From positions 372,001 to 436,000 of the forward strand of contig BDSL01000090.1 in assembly GCA_003116995.1 (NCBI GenBank): 64,000 bases of DNA, given 5' to 3'. The position numbers and the translations under genes are program-made. Source of the DNA: Yamagishiella unicocca. Taxonomy: Eukaryota; Chlorophyta; Chlorophyceae; Chlamydomonadales; Volvocaceae. The notes under the pieces were generated by a model. That model did not search any database. It saw only the letters and a program-made list of their open reading frames with translations, and had not been told where the DNA came from. How positions within the stretch are numbered: position 1 is the first letter of the stretch; every line of letters begins with the position of its first letter. Shown in pieces: positions 32,931 to 44,583 of the stretch.

Positions 32931-33489
32931 GCCGCTATGCACCTGCGCGAAAAAGCGAGAGGTCGCCGGTTCGAAACCCGGCGGCCGCACTTTTTGCATT
33001 TGGCGCGCAGATGCAAAAGACAGCGCGATAGCGATACCCGATGCCTGATGGTGATAGCCGACGCCTGATACCGATAGCCGACGCCTGATAGGTGACGCCC
33101 GATAGCACGATAGCCCCATAGCTGACACCTGCTGCCTGCCGCCAGCGGCCGCCCACTGTGCCAATTGAAGCCATTCCTTTTGCAATGCGCCCTAAATGAA
33201 TGGCCGCACAACCTATCAGCATCGGAGCGCCCACCAGGCGCGCGCCCACTTGACACACAGTGTGACCCACTGGCACATGCAGCACACTGCCAGCACCCGC
33301 CCACTGAGCTGATTGATGCCATTCCTTTTCCAATGCACCATAAATGAATAGCCACACAACCTATCAGCATCACAGCAGCCAACACCCGCGCACCCAGCTG
33401 ACACCCAGTGCAAGAAGACACACAGTGTCACCCACCCAGCACACGCCCAAACAGGTGTCCTGGACTATGCAGCAGTAGCACACGCCCTA
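32741..33489 (+). repeat. cassette core 8: tRNA-like module plus dimer
   Basis: B box 32968-32978, T5 run 32991-32995. The head of the module is present twice because of the 108-bp duplication. The dimer spans about 33160-33450. Confidence 0.75.
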
Positions 33490-35566
33490 GCATGTACGTG
33501 GCACTGCACCGCATAGGCGACATTGCAGCTCATAGGCGCATAGGCGGCACCGCACAGGCGCATAGGCGACACCGCACAACATAGGTGACATCGCAGCGCA
33601 TAGGCGCATAGGCGGCACCGCACCGCATAGGCGCATAAGCGGCACCGCACCGCATAGGTGACATCGCACCGCATAGGCACATAGGCGCCACCCATACCGC
33701 ATAAGCACCACATGGCCCCACATAGCTGCGTACATGGTACTACATAAGCACGTAGCTAGCACTGCACCTCATAAGCACGTAGATGGCACCGCACTGCATA
33801 GCACATAGCGCATAGGCGGCAGTACCACCTAGCATCTAGCAGCACCCAGGTGACACTACGTAGGCACCCATGAGCACCCGCATCACATAGGCGGGTAGGC
33901 GGCGCCGCATCACACCGCACCACACCGCATATGCACATACCGGTAGGTGGCACTGCACCGCATAGGCGCATAGGCATGACGCACAGGCACATAGGTGGCA
34001 CCGCATAGGCACATAGGCGCATAGGCAGCACCGCACCGCATAGGCGGCACCGCACCGCATAGGCGCATAGGTGGCACCCCACCGCATAGGTAACATTGCA
34101 CCGCATAGGCGCATACGTGGCACCACACCGCATACACACATAGGCGGCAGCGCACCGCATAGCTGACGTCGCACTCCATAGGTGCATAGGTGGCACCGCA
34201 TAGGCGCATAGGTGGCACCGCATAGGCGCATAGGTGGCACTGCATAGGCACATAGGTGGCACCGCACCTCACCGTACAGGCAACATCGCACCGCATACGC
34301 GCATAGGCGGCACCGCACCGCATAGGCGGCACCGCACCGCAGAGGCGCATAGGTGGCACCGCACCGCATAGGTAACATCGCACCGCATAAGCGCATAGGC
34401 GGCACCGCACCGCATAGATAGCATCGCACCGCATAGGCGCATACGTGGCACCACACCGCATAGGCACATAGGCCGCAGCGCACCGCATAGCTGACGTCGC
34501 ACCGCACCACACCACATTGGCACATAGGCGGCACCGCACCGCATAGGCACATACGTGCATACGTGACACTGCACCACATAGGCACGTAGGCGGCACCACA
34601 CCACATAGGCGCATAGGCGGCAGCGCACCGCATAGGTCACATCGCACCGCATAGGCGCACAGGCGGCACCGCACCGCATAGGCAACATCGCACCGCATTG
34701 CCGCATAGGCGGCACCGCACCGCATAGGCGTATACGTGGCACCACACCGCATAAGCACATAGGCGGCACCGCACCGCATAGCTGACGTCGCACCACATAG
34801 CACGTACCTAGCACTGCACCTCATAAGCACGTAGATGGCCCCGCATAAGTGACATTGCACCACATAGGCACATAAGCGGCACCGCACCACATAGCCACAT
34901 AGGCAGCAGCGCACCGCATAGGTCACATCGCACCGCATAGGCGCATAGGCGGCACTGCACCGCATACCTGACATCGCACCGCATAGGCGCATAAGCGGCA
35001 CCGCACTGCATAGCCGCATAGGCGGCAGCGCACCGCATAGCAAACGTCGCACCGCATAGGCGGCACCGCACCGCATAGGCGGCAGTGCACCACATAGGCG
35101 CCATCGCACCGCATAGGCGCATAGGCGGCACCACACCGCATAGCTGACGTCGCACCGCATACGCGCATAGGTGGCACCGCTCTCATAACCCAGCAAGCAC
35201 ACCCCCGCAAGCATAAAAGTGGCACCACACCGCATCGGCACATAGGCAGCAGCGCACGGCATAGCTGACGTCGCACCGCATAGGCACATAGGCAGCACCG
35301 CACCGCATACGTGACATCGCACCGCATAGGCGCATACGCGGCAGCGCACCACATAGCTGACATCGCACCGCATAGGTGACGTCGCACCACATAGGCGCAT
35401 AGGCAACACCGCACCGCATAGGTGACATCGCACCACATAGGAGCACAAACGGCACCGCACCGCATACACGCATAGGCAGCACCGCACCGCATAGGTGACA
35501 CTGCACCACATAGGTGACATCGCACCGCATAGGCGCATAGGCGGCACTGCACCGCATAATGCGGCG
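33490..35566. repeat. 46-bp satellite array
   Basis: GCACCGCATAG satellite. 33.5-34.5 kb is closely related to 4.7-5.6 kb and 13.7-14.7 kb. A conserved island (CTCATAACCCAGCAAGC) lies near 35172. The apparent 725-aa minus-strand frame that spans this block and cassette 9 is the longest spurious ORF of the window. Confidence 0.94.
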
Positions 35567-35890
35567 CCTCCGACCCGTGGGCCTCCGACCCCTGGGCCTC
35601 CGACCCGTACGACACCTCCGACCCGTGGGCCTCCGACCCGTCGGCCACTGACCCCTGGGCCTCCGACCCATGGGCCTACTCCTGCAAGCATAGCCCTGCA
35701 AGCATAGCTCTGCAAGCATAGCCCTGCAAGCATAGCCCTGCAAGCATAGCCCTGCAAGCACAGCCCTGCAAGCATAAGCCTGCAAGCGTACGCCCATTGC
35801 GGCCCGCCCGCATGTGACGGCTGCCCCCGGCCCCGGCGGGGGAGGTAAGCCCACTCGCGCAGCCCCTGCGCAGCTTGTATGAAGGTGACC
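35567..35890. repeat. 15-bp and 14-bp minisatellites plus GC box (cassette 9)
   Basis: 15-bp units to about 35673, with a CGTACGACACCTCC break. 14-bp units to about 35788. GC box ending ATGAAGGTGACC. Confidence 0.88.
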
Positions 35891-36158
35891 AATGTGGGAG
35901 CAGCCTTTTTAGGCGCAGCGCTTATGTAGCCTTCCGCATAGCAAGGTGCCATGCCCCTGCGCGCCGCCCGCGCAGCGCCGCTATGCACCTGCGCGAAAAA
36001 GCGAGAGGTCGCCGGTTCGAAACCCGGCGGCCGCACTTTTTGCATTTCGCGCGCAGATGCAAAAGATGGCGCGATAGCGATAGCCAATGCCTCATGGTGA
36101 TAGCCGACGCCTGATACTGATAGCCAACGCCTGATAGGTCACGCCCGATAGCACGATA
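35891..36158 (+). repeat. cassette core 9, left part (tRNA-like module)
   Basis: B box 36014-36024, T5 run 36037-36041. The module is interrupted within GCACGATAGCCCC by the CACTA element and resumes at 38018. The uninterrupted version is visible at 55554. Confidence 0.78.
36156..36158. other. target-site duplication ATA, left
   Basis: ATA here and at 38018-38020 flanks the CACTA element. The empty site at 55554-55556 has ATA once (GCACGATAGCCCC). Confidence 0.9.
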
Positions 36159-36184
36159 CACTCCGGGAACGGCCGGTCTTGAGG
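36159..36184 (+). repeat. left terminal inverted repeat
   Basis: CACTCCGGGAACGGCC, two unmatched bases, then TCTTGAGG. It pairs with 37990-38017 with a few mismatches. Confidence 0.85.
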
Positions 36185-36694
36185 CACTCTTGAGCTTATC
36201 TTAATCAATTTTCCAAGCCACATCTTGAGAGGGCTTGTTGAGAGAATGCACAAGAACCCAGCTTAAGACCCCGCTGAAGATCCGGGTGAAGTAAACTGCT
36301 CAAGGCATTACACCGAAGAGCCCAGCTCAAGGCGGGGCTCAAGGTCCAGGCTCAAGCCGACATCACTAAAGACATTGTCACTGCAAAAAGTGTTACATTT
36401 CACCCCAGGAACCAGTACGTTCCACCACAGGGGTCAGTCTGTTCTTCCCTACAAACTGGCATGTTGCACCGAACTAGCTAGCCACACACCTGATGGGGCG
36501 CTAGCTGCTGTGCTCCATGCCCCTTGCCTTCCTCAAGTAATACTGACCTACAGGCTTACTTCGAGCTCACAACCTGCCCCTTCACCTCGCTCGCGGTTCC
36601 CTTCACTTCACGGTTCATATCGCCTCTGCTAGCTATTGCTGGTGTTGCCTACCCCATCACTATTGCTGTAGATCCAGACCATGCCGCTACTTGC

Positions 36695-37117
36695 TCAGCT
36701 GAGCCCTGCAGGGCCCATACACCGCTGATGCTCACAATCCATGCTCACAATCCATGTCACGCTGCAGCAGCTCCTCAACGACCAAATCCAGCAAGCCGCT
36801 GCTCCATGCTCTCTGCTCCATATCCTGCCACGTCCATAAAGTCCTCTCCCAGCTGTGTGTCCCGCACGTCCTGCTGTGGGTTTCATCGAGGGTTGGTGCC
36901 ATAAGTTGAAGTAGTTTTCTATCAAGGAGTTCGTTGCAACACTCTCAGGCAGCACACGCAGAAAACAAGCGCCACTCCCATGCTTACCATCACAGCGTGA
37001 TTTGCCAAATGCTTCAGCAAAGTTGGCAGCATACAGCACAGCCAGGTTCTTAAGATAGATGTCAACCAGTCTTGGCAGGATTCGATCACCTGCATGTATT
37101 CCAGGAAAATGAATCAT
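36695..37117 (-). CDS. hypothetical ORF inside the CACTA element
   Basis: 140-residue frame whose first ~70 residues have ordinary protein composition (MIHFPGIHAGDRILPRLVD, then AEAFGKSRCDGKHGSG). The string FGKSRCDGKHG is faintly like the GHGKGxCDGxGG motif that recurs in transposon-associated proteins, but this is weak. The C-terminal half is Gly/Arg/Trp-rich and looks non-coding. It may be one exon of a split gene or of captured host sequence. No start context or splice sites could be confirmed. Confidence 0.3.
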   Translation of the reverse strand: MIHFPGIHAGDRILPRLVDIYLKNLAVLYAANFAEAFGKSRCDGKHGSGACFLRVLPESVATNSLIENYFNLWHQPSMKPTAGRAGHTAGRGLYGRGRIWSREHGAAACWIWSLRSCCSVTWIVSMDCEHQRCMGPAGLS

Positions 37118-37584
37118 TTCAGATAATGAAAATTATCCATTAACTAGGGAAATAAAGCCACGCAAGCAGAGCTTTGGGTTTGAGGTCAGCAATGGTCTTC
37201 ATGCTCACCGGCAGCTCTCGAGCTTTGTTATAATGCTGGCAGCACAAGTCCAGTGGCCCTAACTTCCATCTGACTGCGAGCAGCGAGCAGCTGTGGCAGG
37301 TCCTGATGGTCGCCTTCCTCGCTCGCTGACCATAGCTCGCCAGGCAAAATGCTGAAGCGCGACGCCCAGAACTTAACAGGCCTGCCTAAAATATAATTAT
37401 AAAGATGCATTGCTCCACTAGAAGCCTGGAAAAGTGGCAGAGTGGATGCGTGGACACCTGGTCAAACATTGACGAACACTGCTGCTGCATTGCTATTGCC
37501 TGGCAATATCGATAAATTATATGTATATTGCATACGGTTATTATTAGTGCTGAAGGCGACAACAGCTCATCGTAGAAGAAGTTT

Positions 37585-37884
37585 TCAGCTCACAGGCGCA
37601 GTAACTAACAATGTCGTACGCGACACTTTGTCGCGTACGACGTGCCCTTCACATGATGCACTGGTTAATGTTATATTACATATAAGCAATGTGCAGGTCG
37701 CACTGCTGAGATTGTTGAAAATATCTTGGGAATCATCTTGGGTGCGTGCTTGGTAAAGGTTCTTCTGCTTTGGGTACTTGGTCAGGTTCTTGCGTAACGG
37801 TTTCTTAGGGACAAATGTTGGGCTAGCCTTAAGCTCTACTTCCGCTGCACCTTGAGTTGCATCTTCACCAAAGTGCGTTGCCAA
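37585..37884 (-). CDS. hypothetical ORF inside the CACTA element
   Basis: 99-residue frame near the right end: MATHFGEDATQGAAEVELK, then a Lys/Pro-rich stretch (SPTFVPKKPLRKNLTKYPK). I recognise no domain. The frame crosses the perfect hairpin at 37613-37641. It could be a 5' exon of a degenerate transposon gene or chance. Confidence 0.25.
   Translation of the reverse strand: MATHFGEDATQGAAEVELKASPTFVPKKPLRKNLTKYPKQKNLYQARTQDDSQDIFNNLSSATCTLLICNITLTSASCEGHVVRDKVSRTTLLVTAPVS
37613..37641. repeat. perfect 13-bp hairpin
   Basis: GTCGTACGCGACA, CTT loop, TGTCGCGTACGAC: a perfect inverted repeat with a 3-nt spacer inside the CACTA element. It is CpG-rich in an AT-rich context. Role unknown. Confidence 0.9.
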
Positions 37885-37989
37885 TGTCTTGCGTCCGAGG
37901 GTCTTGGTTGTAGCTCTTCAGCTTTAGCATAAGATCGACAAAACATGGGGTCAAGACCGGCTCAAGAAAGGCTCAAGTGGATAAGAAGC

Positions 37990-38017
37990 CTCTCAAGATA
38001 TGGCCGTTCCCCGTGTG
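37990..38017 (-). repeat. right terminal inverted repeat
   Basis: Ends ..GGCCGTTCCCCGTGTG on the plus strand, the partner of 36159-36184. Confidence 0.85.
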
Positions 38018-38459
38018 ATAGCCCCATAGCTGACACCTGCTGCCTGCCACCTTGCAGCCCCCGCCAGCGGCCGCCCACTGTGCCAATTGAAGCCATTCCT
38101 TTTGCAATGCGCCCTAAATGAATGGCCGCACAACCTATCAGCATCAGAGCGCCCACCACGCGCGCGCCCACTTGACACACAGTGTGACCCACTGGCACAT
38201 GCAGCACAGTGCCAGCACCCGCCCACTGAGCTGATTGATGCCATTCCTTTTCCAATGCACCATAAATGAATAGCCACACAACCTATCAGCATCACAGCGG
38301 CCAACAGCCGCGCACCCAGCTGACACCCACTGCAGAAAGACACACAGTGTCACCCACCCAGCACACGCCCAAAGCCCATCAGCACATAGCTCATAGGCCA
38401 GTAGGTAGCTAGCATCTAGCAGCACCCAGGTGCCACTACGTTGGCACCCATGAGCACCC
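38018..38459 (+). repeat. cassette core 9, right part (dimer)
   Basis: Begins with ATA of the target duplication, then GCCCCATAGCTGACACC, the 148-bp dimer (about 38080-38370), and the bridge with AGCATCTAGCAGCACCC. Confidence 0.8.
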
Positions 38460-40078
38460 GCATCACATAGGCGGCGGGTAGGCGGCGCCGCATCACACCG
38501 CACCACACCGCATAGGCGCACAGGCACCACCCACGAGCACCCACATACGCACATTAATACGTGGCACCACATAGGTGCGTACGTGGCACCAACAGTGCGT
38601 ACCTATGTGCGTGTAGTGCATAGGCACCGCATCACAGCGCATAGGCGCATGACGTAGCACCACATCGCATAGGCACATAGGCGGCAGCGCACCGCATAGC
38701 AAACGTCGCATCGCATAGGCGGCACCGCACCGCATAGGCGCATAGGCGGCACTGCACCACATACGCGCCATCGCACCGCATAGGCGCATAGGCGGCACCA
38801 CACCGCATAGCTGACGTCGCACCGCATAGGCGCATACACCGCATTGGCGCACCACACCGCATAGGCACATACACCGCATAGGCGCACCACACCGCACCGC
38901 ACCTCACCGCATAGGTATACGTGGCACCACACCGCATAGGCGCATAGGCGGCACCGCACCGCATAGGCAACATCGCACCGCATAGGCGCATAGGCGGCAC
39001 CGCACCACATAGGCGTATACGTGGCACCACACCGCATAAGCACATAGGCGGCACCGCACCGCATAGCTGACGTCGCACCGCATAGCCACATAAGCGGCAC
39101 CGCATAGGCGCATGGGCGGCACCACACCGGATAGGTGACATCGCACCGCATAGGCGCGTACGTGGTACTACACGAGCACATACCTAGCACTGCACCTCAT
39201 AAGCACGTAGATGGCCCCGCATAACTGACATAGGCAGCACCGCACCGCATAGGTGCCATCGCACCGCATAGGCGCATACGCGACATCGCCTAGGCACATA
39301 GCTCACATCACACCACATAGGCGCATAAACGGCACCGCATCGCATAGGCGCATAGGCGGCAGCGCACCGCATAGCTGACATCGCACCGCATAAGCACATA
39401 GCATAGGCGCATGACGCACCGCATAGGCGCATACGTAGCACCACACCGCATAGGCACATAGGCGGCAGCGCACCGCATAGCAAACGTCGCACCGCATAGG
39501 CGGCACCGCACCGCATAGGCGCATAGGCGGCAGTGCACCACATAGGCGCCATCGCACCGCATAGGCGCATAGGCGGCACCACACCGCATAGCTGACGTCG
39601 CACCGCATACGCGCATAGGTGGCACCGCACCGCATAGGTGACATCGCACCACATACGCACATAAGCGGCACCACACCACATAGCCACATAGGCGGCAGCG
39701 CACCGCATAGGTGACATCGCACCGCATAGGCGCATAGGCGGCACCGCACCGCATAGGCGTATACGTGGCACCACACCGCATAAGCACATAGGCGGCACCA
39801 CACCGCATAGCTGACGTCGCACCGCATAGGCGCATAAGCCGCACCGCATAGGCGCATAGGCGGCACCGCACCGGATAGGTGACATCGCACCGCATAGGCA
39901 CCAGCACGTACCTAGCACTGCACCTCAGAAGCACGTAGCTAGCACTGCACCTGATAAGCACATAAGTAGCACTGCACCACATAGGTGACATCGCACCACA
40001 TAGGCACCGCACCGCATACGCGCATAGGCGGCAGCGCACCGCATAGCTGACATCGCACCGCATAAGCACATACGCACC
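38460..40078. repeat. 46-bp satellite array
   Basis: GCACCGCATAG satellite. This block is repeated, with identical translations, at about 42.96, 55.99 and 58.49 kb as part of D2 and its internal 2494-bp tandem duplication. Confidence 0.94.
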
Positions 40079-40248
40079 GTGGGTCTCCACCCCTAACCCG
40101 TGGGCCTCCGACCCGTGGGCCACCAACCCGTGGGCCTCCGCCCCATGGGCCCCTAACCCGTGGGCCTCCCACCCGTGGGCCACCAACCCGTGGGCCTCCG
40201 CCCCATGGGCCACCAACCCGTGGGCCTCCGACCCGTGGGCCACCAACC
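40079..40248. repeat. 15-bp minisatellite, left half, split by LINE C
   Basis: Units GGGCCTCCGACCCGT, GGGCCACCAACCCGT and GGGCCTCCGCCCCAT. It ends in ACCAACC (40242-40248), the target duplication of LINE C. Confidence 0.9.
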
Positions 40249-42254
40249 AGAGAGAGAGAGACCGCGTTACAGTGGCCGCACGACAGGCGGCACCCGCCCT
40301 TATCCCGGCGGGAAAGCACTGCGGAAGAGACACGGAACCAAGGTCGGGTACGGGCAACAGCAGGCAAACAGCATCATGCAAAGTCAGCACAAGCGACGGC
40401 AGGACACGGCCCCATGCAGGCCACCCTTACGCGTCAAAACCACCACAAAAGCCCCCATTGGCTCACCTGCCCATCACCCGCACCACTCGTATCTCGAACC
40501 AGCAAAGGTGGCACCAGGAAAGAAAGAACGAAAGAACAAACAGCAGCCAAGGCAGGCTAGCTAGGGCGGCACGGCGCACATGAGCCGACCCCCGGTTACG
40601 AACAAAAATGGGTGGTCCACCCCCACGTCACCCCAGTCCTTGCGGGGCAAACCCAAGCCCGCAAAGTCCCGCAGCAAGGCCCAGAACTTAGCAAGGAGGC
40701 CAGAACGCATAGCAGCAGGGAGGGTGGGGCCGGGGAGCCGATGAGAGTGTATGTACCGGCGCGCCCACTCCATCGCGTTGAGCGCCGCCAACGCCACCAC
40801 ATCCCACACACACTGCAGCACAGTGGTCGGATCCGGCGACACACACAACCACACATGCTCACGCGTGACCCCGCATCCACAGCAGACTTCCAGTTCATCC
40901 CAGAGCGGGCGGACGAGGGGGCAAGACCAAAAGTGATGCAAGCGCGGCGACTCGGCCACACCCGCTGCAGCGGGGTAACAGCCGCAAGCACACGGTTCGG
41001 GTGGGACCAGCGGGAGGTGGGAGGAGCCCGGCATGGGCACCCCGTCAACCGCCAGCCGCCAGAGGACCTCCTTCCACCGCGGCTCCCACTTAAGACGCTT
41101 CCACAACCGCCGCCATACCGCGCGTAACGCCACAAGGGCCGCCTCGGGCGTGGCAGCCACAGCAGGGGACAGCCCGAGCGCCTCCCGCACATACGCCGCA
41201 TGACAGGCCTGCCTGGGGCGCTCCAGTTCCGCCGCCTGGAGCAGGGTGCCCAGCTTGACGGTGAAGGAAGTGAGGGGCAGCACGGCGTCCACACCCAGCC
41301 GCCACCCCAGGCGAGCAAGGAGGAGAGCATCCACCTCGTCAGGCGACGGCGGGGCGGGGCCATCGGGCGCCAGGCGAGCAGCAGCGAGCCATGCGGGCGA
41401 GATGTCAGAAAGGAGAGCGGCCACCGCAGCCCGCGCCGCGATGCGATCTTGGAGCGCACCCATGGCCAGCTCGGAGGGCGCCAGCTCGTGCCGTACGAGC
41501 GTCGTCCAGCGCTCAGCCAGCCGGCTGAAGATGGCCATGCCCGGCGTCGTCGCCAGGGCATGGGCGCGCTCCACCTCAAACGCGGTCATAGCGTCCTGCA
41601 CCCGGACGGCGTCGCCGACGGTCAGCAGGCGGCGGCACATGGTGAGGGGGCCATGGATAGCCTCCAACCCCGGCCGCCGGCCCGGCGCCCCCGCGTTGGG
41701 CAGGAGCGGGTTGCCCCACAGCGGCGCGTTGAAGCACCAGACGCCCGGCTCCAGGGGGGGGTCCGCGACGTCAGACAGGGGGGGGAGGTGACCGAGGCTC
41801 GTGGCAAGCCGGTGGATGTCCGGGGGCAAGCTGAAGGGGGCGCCGAGCCACGGGCCATCCGGGCGAGCTGTGGTGACGGCCAGCGGGCGGAAGGCAGGGT
41901 GGAGGGTAGAGAGGAAGGAGACCGCAATCCGGATCCACGGCGCGCGGGCAGCCGGGGGCTGCAGCGCGGAGCGGGCGACCGTCAGGCTCCACTTGGCATG
42001 CCGGCTGAGGACATGCAGCCGAAGGGGCAGTACACCGAAGCCGCCGATGGTGGGATGACCGGAGAGCAGGCGGAGGGGGACACCAGTGAAACGGCGCTGG
42101 GCGTCATCAGGGCCTAGCTCCCGATCCACCAGCTTTGCGACAAGGGCCATGATGCCAGCAAGGACCTCCGCCGGCGGCAGCCCCGAGTGCTCCATGTGGT
42201 ACGTCGCCATATGGAGAGCATAAGCTGCAGCCGCAGTGGCACGGCCGAACATCG
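40249..42254 (-). mobile_element. LINE copy C, longest copy, 5'-truncated
   Basis: 2006-bp insertion into the 15-bp minisatellite, with (CT)n at its 3' end on the minus strand and a 7-bp duplication ACCAACC (40242-40248 and 42255-42261). The empty site is visible at 57778-57784. It matches copy B over the shared length, so insertion was recent. It extends further 5' than B but still lacks the RT core. Confidence 0.93.
40561..42254 (-). pseudogene. LINE ORF C-terminal ~560 residues
   Basis: Uninterrupted frame from MFGRATAAAAYALHMATYH through the post-RT region (GHPTIGGFGVLPL) to the Cys/His zf-RVT-type cluster (CACGC, HHFWSC) and the stop at 40561-40563. RT motifs (F/YADD box) and endonuclease are missing because of truncation. 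The N-terminal continuation of the open frame into GRRPTGW and PPGFEPATS is minisatellite and tRNA-like DNA, not LINE. Confidence 0.83.
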
Positions 42255-42293
42255 ACCAACCCGTGGGCCTCCGCCCCATGGGCCACCAACGGC
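42255..42293. repeat. 15-bp minisatellite, right remnant
   Basis: ACCAACCCGTGGGCCTCCGC and the following unit continue the array interrupted by LINE C, then pass through GGCGGCACCG into the next core. Confidence 0.88.
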
Positions 42294-42959
42294 GGCACCG
42301 CACCGCATAGCAAGGTGCCATGCCCCTGCGCGCCGCCCGCGCAGCGCCGCTATGCACCTGCGCGAAAAAGCGAGAGGTCGCCGGTTCGAAACCCGGCGGC
42401 CGCACTTTTTGCATTTCGCGCGCAGATGCAAAAGATGGCGCGATAGCGATAGCCAATGCCTCATGGTGATAGCCGACGCCTGATACTGATAGCCAACGCC
42501 TGATAGGTCACGCCCGATAGCACGATAGCCCCATAGCTGACACCTGCTGCCTGCCACCTTGCAGCCCCCGCCAGCGGCCGCCCACTGTGCCAATTGAAGC
42601 CATTCCTTTTGCAATGCGCCCTAAATGAATGGCCGCACAACCTATCAGCATCAGAGCGCCCACCACGCGCGCGCCCACTTGACACACAGTGTGACCCACT
42701 GGCACATGCAGCACAGTGCCAGCACCCGCCCACTGAGCTGATTGATGCCATTCCTTTTCCAATGCACCATAAATGAATAGCCACACAACCTATCAGCATC
42801 ACAGCGGCCAACAGCCGCGCACCCAGCTGACACCCACTGCAGAAAGACACACAGTGTCACCCACCCAGCACACGCCCAAAGCCCATCAGCACATAGCTCA
42901 TAGGCCAGTAGGTAGCTAGCATCTAGCAGCACCCAGGTGCCACTACGTTGGCACCCATG
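42294..42959 (+). repeat. cassette core 10: tRNA-like module plus dimer
   Basis: B box 42383-42393, T5 run 42406-42410. The upstream half of the module is missing: satellite GGCACCGCACCGCATAG is joined to CAAGGTGCC at an 8-bp microhomology CCGCATAG. The dimer is at about 42590-42880. Confidence 0.8.
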
Positions 42960-44583
42960 AGCACCCGCATCACATAGGCGGCGGGTAGGCGGCGCCGCAT
43001 CACACCGCACCACACCGCATAGGCGCACAGGCACCACCCACGAGCACCCACATACGCACATTAATACGTGGCACCACATAGGTGCGTACGTGGCACCAAC
43101 AGTGCGTACCTATGTGCGTGTAGTGCATAGGCACCGCATCACAGCGCATAGGCGCATGACGTAGCACCACATCGCATAGGCACATAGGCGGCAGCGCACC
43201 GCATAGCAAACGTCGCATCGCATAGGCGGCACCGCACCGCATAGGCGCATAGGCGGCACTGCACCACATACGCGCCATCGCACCGCATAGGCGCATAGGC
43301 GGCACCACACCGCATAGCTGACGTCGCACCGCATAGGCGCATACACCGCATTGGCGCACCACACCGCATAGGCACATACACCGCATAGGCGCACCACACC
43401 GCACCGCACCTCACCGCATAGGTATACGTGGCACCACACCGCATAGGCGCATAGGCGGCACCGCACCGCATAGGCAACATCGCACCGCATAGGCGCATAG
43501 GCGGCACCGCACCACATAGGCGTATACGTGGCACCACACCGCATAAGCACATAGGCGGCACCGCACCGCATAGCTGACGTCGCACCGCATAGCCACATAA
43601 GCGGCACCGCATAGGCGCATGGGCGGCACCACACCGGATAGGTGACATCGCACCGCATAGGCGCGTACGTGGTACTACACGAGCACATACCTAGCACTGC
43701 ACCTCATAAGCACGTAGATGGCCCCGCATAACTGACATAGGCAGCACCGCACCGCATAGGTGCCATCGCACCGCATAGGCGCATACGCGACATCGCCTAG
43801 GCACATAGCTCACATCACACCACATAGGCGCATAAACGGCACCGCATCGCATAGGCGCATAGGCGGCAGCGCACCGCATAGCTGACATCGCACCGCATAA
43901 GCACATAGCATAGGCGCATGACGCACCGCATAGGCGCATACGTAGCACCACACCGCATAGGCACATAGGCGGCAGCGCACCGCATAGCAAACGTCGCACC
44001 GCATAGGCGGCACCGCACCGCATAGGCGCATAGGCGGCAGTGCACCACATAGGCGCCATCGCACCGCATAGGCGCATAGGCGGCACCACACCGCATAGCT
44101 GACGTCGCACCGCATACGCGCATAGGTGGCACCGCACCGCATAGGTGACATCGCACCACATACGCACATAAGCGGCACCACACCACATAGCCACATAGGC
44201 GGCAGCGCACCGCATAGGTGACATCGCACCGCATAGGCGCATAGGCGGCACCGCACCGCATAGGCGTATACGTGGCACCACACCGCATAAGCACATAGGC
44301 GGCACCACACCGCATAGCTGACGTCGCACCGCATAGGCGCATAAGCCGCACCGCATAGGCGCATAGGCGGCACCGCACCGGATAGGTGACATCGCACCGC
44401 ATAGGCACCAGCACGTACCTAGCACTGCACCTCAGAAGCACGTAGCTAGCACTGCACCTGATAAGCACATAAGTAGCACTGCACCACATAGGTGACATCG
44501 CACCACATAGGCACCGCACCGCATACGCGCATAGGCGGCAGCGCACCGCATAGCTGACATCGCACCGCATAAGCACATACGCA
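42960..44583. repeat. 46-bp satellite array
   Basis: Second member of the 2494-bp tandem duplication (the other is at 38.46-40.08 kb, spaced 4507 bp because LINE C adds 2013). Confidence 0.94.

Larger units (their letters stand above)
36159..38017. mobile_element. CACTA (EnSpm)-type DNA transposon, non-autonomous
   Basis: 1859-bp element with imperfect terminal inverted repeats. The left end is CACTCCGGGAACGGCC..TCTTGAG and the right end (reverse complement) is CACACGGGGAACGGCC..TCTTGAG. A 3-bp ATA duplication flanks it. The termini and TSD length fit the CACTA superfamily. Subterminal CTTGAG/CTCAAG motifs are frequent at both ends, as in other CACTA elements where they bind transposase. It is AT-richer than its surroundings. 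No complete transposase was found. A PIF/Harbinger element would also leave a 3-bp TSD but has different termini. Confidence 0.85.

Noticed and set aside
33910..36087. 725-aa minus-strand ORF as a real large protein
   Set aside because: It runs through the tRNA-like module (PPGFEPATS), both minisatellites and the satellite without any domain. It is an accident of successive stop-free repeats.
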